64,000 nt of DNA, taken from the NCBI GenBank assembly GCA_022575985.1, contig JAKSXM010000007.1, forward strand, positions 19,036,501 to 19,100,500. Direction: 5' to 3'. Both the position numbers and the translations under genes were made by a program. This DNA comes from Anagrus nilaparvatae (taxonomy: Eukaryota; Arthropoda; Insecta; Hymenoptera; Mymaridae). A model generated the notes under the pieces. That model did not search any database. It saw only the letters and a program-made list of their open reading frames with translations, and was not told the origin of the DNA. Each line of letters opens with the position of its first letter. The stretch's first letter is position 1. Positions 60,829 to 64,000 of this stretch are shown piece after piece.

Positions 60829-60972
60829 GGGAGCATTCAGACGAGAAAAAATTTTCAACCCCCACCTTCGATATTTACTCCCTCTCATCTTATTCTTGCA
60901 TGTTAAATGATAAAAAGTAGGAGTAATTATCGATGGTGGGGGTTACAAATTTTTTCTCGTCTGAATGCTCCC
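60829..60972. mobile_element. Harbinger-like MITE (144 bp) with TTA target duplication
   Basis: GGGAGCATTCAGACGAGAAA at the left and TTTCTCGTCTGAATGCTCCC at the right are exact complements, extended to about 40 bp by ACCCCCACC and GGTGGGGGT. TTA flanks both ends (60826-60828 and 60973-60975), the target-site pattern of PIF/Harbinger elements (family knowledge). Confidence 0.75.
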
Positions 60973-60975
60973 TTA

Positions 60976-61237
60976 GGTGCAGAAGTACCTAGAGAGCATT
61001 GGTGCAGAAGAAGTACCTAGGGAGCATTGGTGCAGAAGTACCTAGGGAGCATTGGTGAAGAAGTACCTAGAAACCTATGGCGCAGAAGTACCTAGAAACC
61101 TATGGTGCAGAAGTCCCTAAAGACCTTTGGTGCAGAAGTACCTAGGAACCTTTGGTACAGAAGTCCCTAAAGACCTTTGGTGCAGATGTACCTAGCGAGC
61201 ATTGGTTCAGAAGTACCTAGGGACCATTGGTGCAGAA
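60976..61237. repeat. Minisatellite, 25-bp unit, about 10 copies
   Basis: Unit AGAAGTACCTAGGGAGCATT plus GGTGC, with variants (GTCCCTAAAGACCTTTGG and GTACCTAGAAACCTATGG). The GGGAGCATT of the unit equals the end of the adjacent MITE, so the array may have been seeded by that terminus. Confidence 0.85.
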
Positions 61238-61362
61238 TTTTTAAAGAAATTATTGTAAAAATTAATAAAAAATAATGAACACAATAGATACTTTATTATC
61301 AATGTTATAAGTGAACATGTTCCATGCTCGTTGGTTGTGTAGTTACACAAACCGGTTATAAT

Positions 61363-62197
61363 TTTTTTTATTTTCAGGCTCACGAGCGTATACGAATTAT
61401 AGAAATATAACTTTGATTTTCACACGGTCTCTATGTATCAGTAAAAACAATTATTCAACTTAACACCTAATCTTTAATCTTACTTTCAGCCTCTTTTTTG
61501 CAGCTACGTTCCATAAACCTATTTTTGCTTTCAAATAACCTATCTTTATCATATATCATGATTTTTAATGGTTTTTTCCCCACGTGGGGTTTTTCACCAA
61601 CACTGCCATGCCTAAATGTTAGCAAATGTTATTTCCATTTAGAGAGAAACAATGCATTCGTACGTCGTACATACAAACGCCTCACGATGCACCCTCGCTG
61701 GTTGTTCCTCATACAAAGAAGCGTGAAGAGGCTCTTTTCTTCTTATAAAAAAAAAAAAAATACGAAATAATGAGATAGATAGTTTTTGAAATTCGAATTC
61801 TGGGAAAAACGTTACAAACTTGCAAGGTTCTTAACTAGCCCTATCAAAGAACTTGCATGGCCCCATAATTCTCTTAATATTACTATATTTCTAGGGTATC
61901 TTGTTTTTAACTTTTTACAAAAATATGTATGTCAACTTTATTAAACTTTAAGTTATAAATGTGCTATTAAAGTACTATAATTTTTTAAATATTTACTATA
62001 TTTTACAATGAGTTTATTTTATCTTATACATTAAATTTTTAGTTTAAATTTCAAATTTCTTTTATTTCCTTATTTTTTTTTTTTAACCACTATTGTCAAA
62101 CACTATAATATCAATTTTTTTTGCATCGCTACACTACTTTTTCACTTCATTTATTTTCCAATTTATATACTAATTATTTTATTCTTTTATCATACTT
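61363..62197. other. Non-coding DNA, GC-richer spot at 61560-61740
   Basis: The palindrome CCCCACGTGGGG (61578-61589) and ACGCCTCACGATGCACCCTC (61677) stand out. The 90-codon frame at 61498-61770 crosses them without family resemblance. Confidence 0.35.
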
Positions 62198-62632
62198 TTA
62201 TTGTGTATCTTCGTTATCCTTTTGTGTTTTTATTCTCCAATTCATTCCTAATATAAACGATAAGCCTTTCCTTTCTTCATTTAACACTTTTTTTAATTCA
62301 CATTTTACTGGGTTGTTTTCACATTCTTCAAATATATGTCTTGCAAATTCTTCTTCTACTTTACGTGATCTACATTTTCTTTCTTCACTATTTTTCCAAT
62401 ATTTACTATTTCTAAATATGCAGCCTGTTCTATATCTAGCTATTTTTTGTATAATATGAACATTATCTAATTATTTAGGTAAATCATTTTTTCTCCATTC
62501 TTCAATTAATACTTCTGCTATTTTTACACTATTTATGTATCTTGATTCTGTTATACTTTTCATAAACTTTTTACAAAAATATATCTTTAAACTTTGGCAA
62601 TTGGAAAAATATATTTTTGCAGGACAGGTTTC
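62198..62632 (-). pseudogene. LINE (R1/I-like) ORF2 C-terminal remnant
   Basis: On the minus strand, a frame from about 62632 to TAA at 62198-62200 encodes IARYRTGCIFRNSKYWKNSE and then ERKCRSRKVEEEFARHIFEEC. Insect non-LTR retrotransposons of the R1/I group end with the pattern ARFR-G------YW---E--CR-CG---E---H---EC (family knowledge). Here the second cysteine of the zinc-knuckle-like motif is replaced (CRSR), and an in-frame stop lies at 62471-62473, so the copy is dead. About 145 codons of otherwise continuous frame remain. The plus-strand frame at 62121-62459 is its antisense shadow. Confidence 0.7.
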
Positions 62633-64000
62633 TATAAATTATTCTAATAATTTTCTTTACAATTTCGATTTTTAAAAAACTCGTAGTTTCAATAAATATG
62701 AAATTTAAGTTCGCAGCTATCTTAGTTAGCTAGTTTATTAACAGAAATATTACTAAACACATATAAATCTCTAAAAATCAGGCATTTATTGCAAAAAAAA
62801 TCATTTCCTTCTAAAGTAGACTTTACTTTTAACTACAAAACAAATAATTCCTGTATACAACCTGCTATTTTTCTTAAGTACACATAAACTTAGTATATCC
62901 TTCAAATCATAAGTTGTAACATTTGTGCTTATATCTACAGACAACTCAATTGCTTTGTTTTTGTATTTAACAAAAAATAAAAACTGAATGAGCTTACATA
63001 ATTTAATTTTTAACATTTTGAATCTTTATGTTTGACTTTTTTTAAAAAAAAATTTTTTTTTATTTTTATTTTACATGTAAGTATATTACATATAATGTAA
63101 CTATATATTATTTTTATATATAGGTGATAGAATGCTTCAGGCATTTGAAGCGAGTAAATCGGTATTGAACACCCTTTAGAGAAGCGCGTAATCGTTTCGA
63201 AAATAAAAAAAAATAACCTTTGTACTATTACATATATATATTTATATATATAACAAAGTAAAATACTTTTATACATAAATATATTTATAAACATATATAA
63301 AATAAAACTTTAGTAAATTCTCACGTACTCAAGCTTTTTATAATCGTGATCGATAAAAAGGAAATTATAATTTTTTTTTTTTCTTTTTTGTTTTTAATAT
63401 TTAATTCTTGTTTTTTTATCTTTTTCTTCTTCATTCATTCTTTTTGTATTGTTATATTTTATATATAAACATTATTATATATATATTTTAAACTTTTATT
63501 ATAATATATAAATTTTATATAACAAGAATTGCAACTACAGGCGCCAAATGTAATGGATGATTTTATCTTTGTAGTATCATTTTTTTAAATATTGTAAATG
63601 TTATAAAATTTTTATAAGTGCATATATGTCAATTGTAATATCATATCAAATTGAATATATGATATTAATGTAGTTTTCTTAATGTTTTACGACAGTTTAG
63701 CTGGTTGATTTAGATTCTCACTTGGTTTATTAACTATTTGGGTGTTCACACAATCAACGAGCGCAGGACACGTTGACTTATAACAGTTTTAACATAAAAT
63801 TCCTAATTATTATAAGTCTTTGGGCATCGTTTCCGCATCGTTTATTTCAATGTGTCTTTTGGCCCAATGGGTCAAGAGCATGGCTCAATGTTACAAGAAT
63901 GTTATACAATAGGGTTTTAAGACAATTTTCCAAATGGCGCTTTCATCTTGCAATTAATTCAAAATAGTTCCAGTAGATCCCATTAACCTCATCGCTATAG
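62633..64000. other. AT-rich non-coding DNA to the window end
   Basis: No gene recognised. A GC-richer spot is near 63123-63205 (GAAGCGAGTAAATCGGTATT, GAGAAGCGCGTAATCG). Frames at 62801-63294 and 63773-63967 have no family resemblance. Confidence 0.4.

Larger units (their letters stand above)
60675..61362 (+). repeat. ACATGTTCC repeat copy enlarged by nested insertions
   Basis: Starts CATGTAACATGTTCATTGGA, shows three units of GGGGGTGAAAAATTGACGTTTTTAG type, is interrupted at 60829-60972 by a MITE and at 60976-61237 by a minisatellite, and ends GTGAACATGTTCCATG (61326) with the standard tail. Frames on both strands at 60647-60906 translate the G/C tracts. Confidence 0.75.

Noticed and set aside
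62121..62459. 112-codon plus-strand frame rich in F, L and S
   Set aside because: Antisense of the minus-strand LINE remnant, which has a recognisable family pattern.
1..64000. CRISPR arrays, tRNA or rRNA genes
   Set aside because: No evenly spaced repeats with unique spacers and no tRNA T-loop or cloverleaf pattern was found by eye; a covariance-model scan would settle tRNAs.

Overview
The window is a very A+T-rich stretch of eukaryotic nuclear DNA, almost certainly from an insect. The only intact protein gene I can defend encodes a divergent insect ionotropic receptor (IR). The other coding traces are decayed arthropod-type retroelements: a Penelope-like GIY-YIG end, a jockey-type reverse-transcriptase end and an R1/I-like LINE end. 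Base composition, a single-exon divergent IR and this repeat mix would fit a parasitoid hymenopteran such as a braconid, but that is a guess. I see no tRNA, rRNA, CRISPR, operon or bacterial feature, and nothing that looks viral.

Layout. 1-5.4 kb: unique AT-rich DNA with a few dispersed repeat pieces. 5.4-8 kb: an old repeat split by a clean hAT-type non-autonomous transposon (8-bp target duplication). 8-13.9 kb: mostly unique sequence with one GC-richer island. 14-18.2 kb: a small inverted-repeat element, the Penelope-like fragment and a G/C-run foldback. 18.2-27.4 kb: unique DNA, one foldback and two GC-richer islands. 27.4-31 kb: two large foldback elements and a 120-bp tandem array. 35-40.5 kb: a foldback, then two inverted copies of a repeat, one of them swollen by a (TG)n run and a 465-bp satellite-like array. 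42.5-53 kb: several foldbacks and MITEs, copies of a G-tract repeat family, and a 2.6-kb element whose termini are arrays of TAACGTTAA-like words. 53.9-55.75 kb: the IR gene, minus strand. 57-64 kb: another foldback, LINE remnants, a Harbinger-like MITE and a 25-bp minisatellite.

The most striking pattern fits none of these classes. Eight copies of a 17-bp motif, TTCTCGCAANNGAAATG, lie on both strands from 1.6 to 58.3 kb. Each is followed by exactly 12 bp and then a TATA-type box (TATATAA/TATAAAA/TATAAATA). The sequence around and downstream of the sites is not conserved, so they are not copies of one transposon. A PSE-like element followed at a fixed 12 bp by a TATA box is the layout of insect U6-type (SNAPc-dependent, RNA polymerase III) promoters. 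No known snRNA follows any of them. I infer a dispersed set of snRNA-type promoters driving short, unrelated, possibly undescribed RNAs, loosely like the SNAPc-derived piRNA promoters of nematodes. Transcription is not shown by the sequence.
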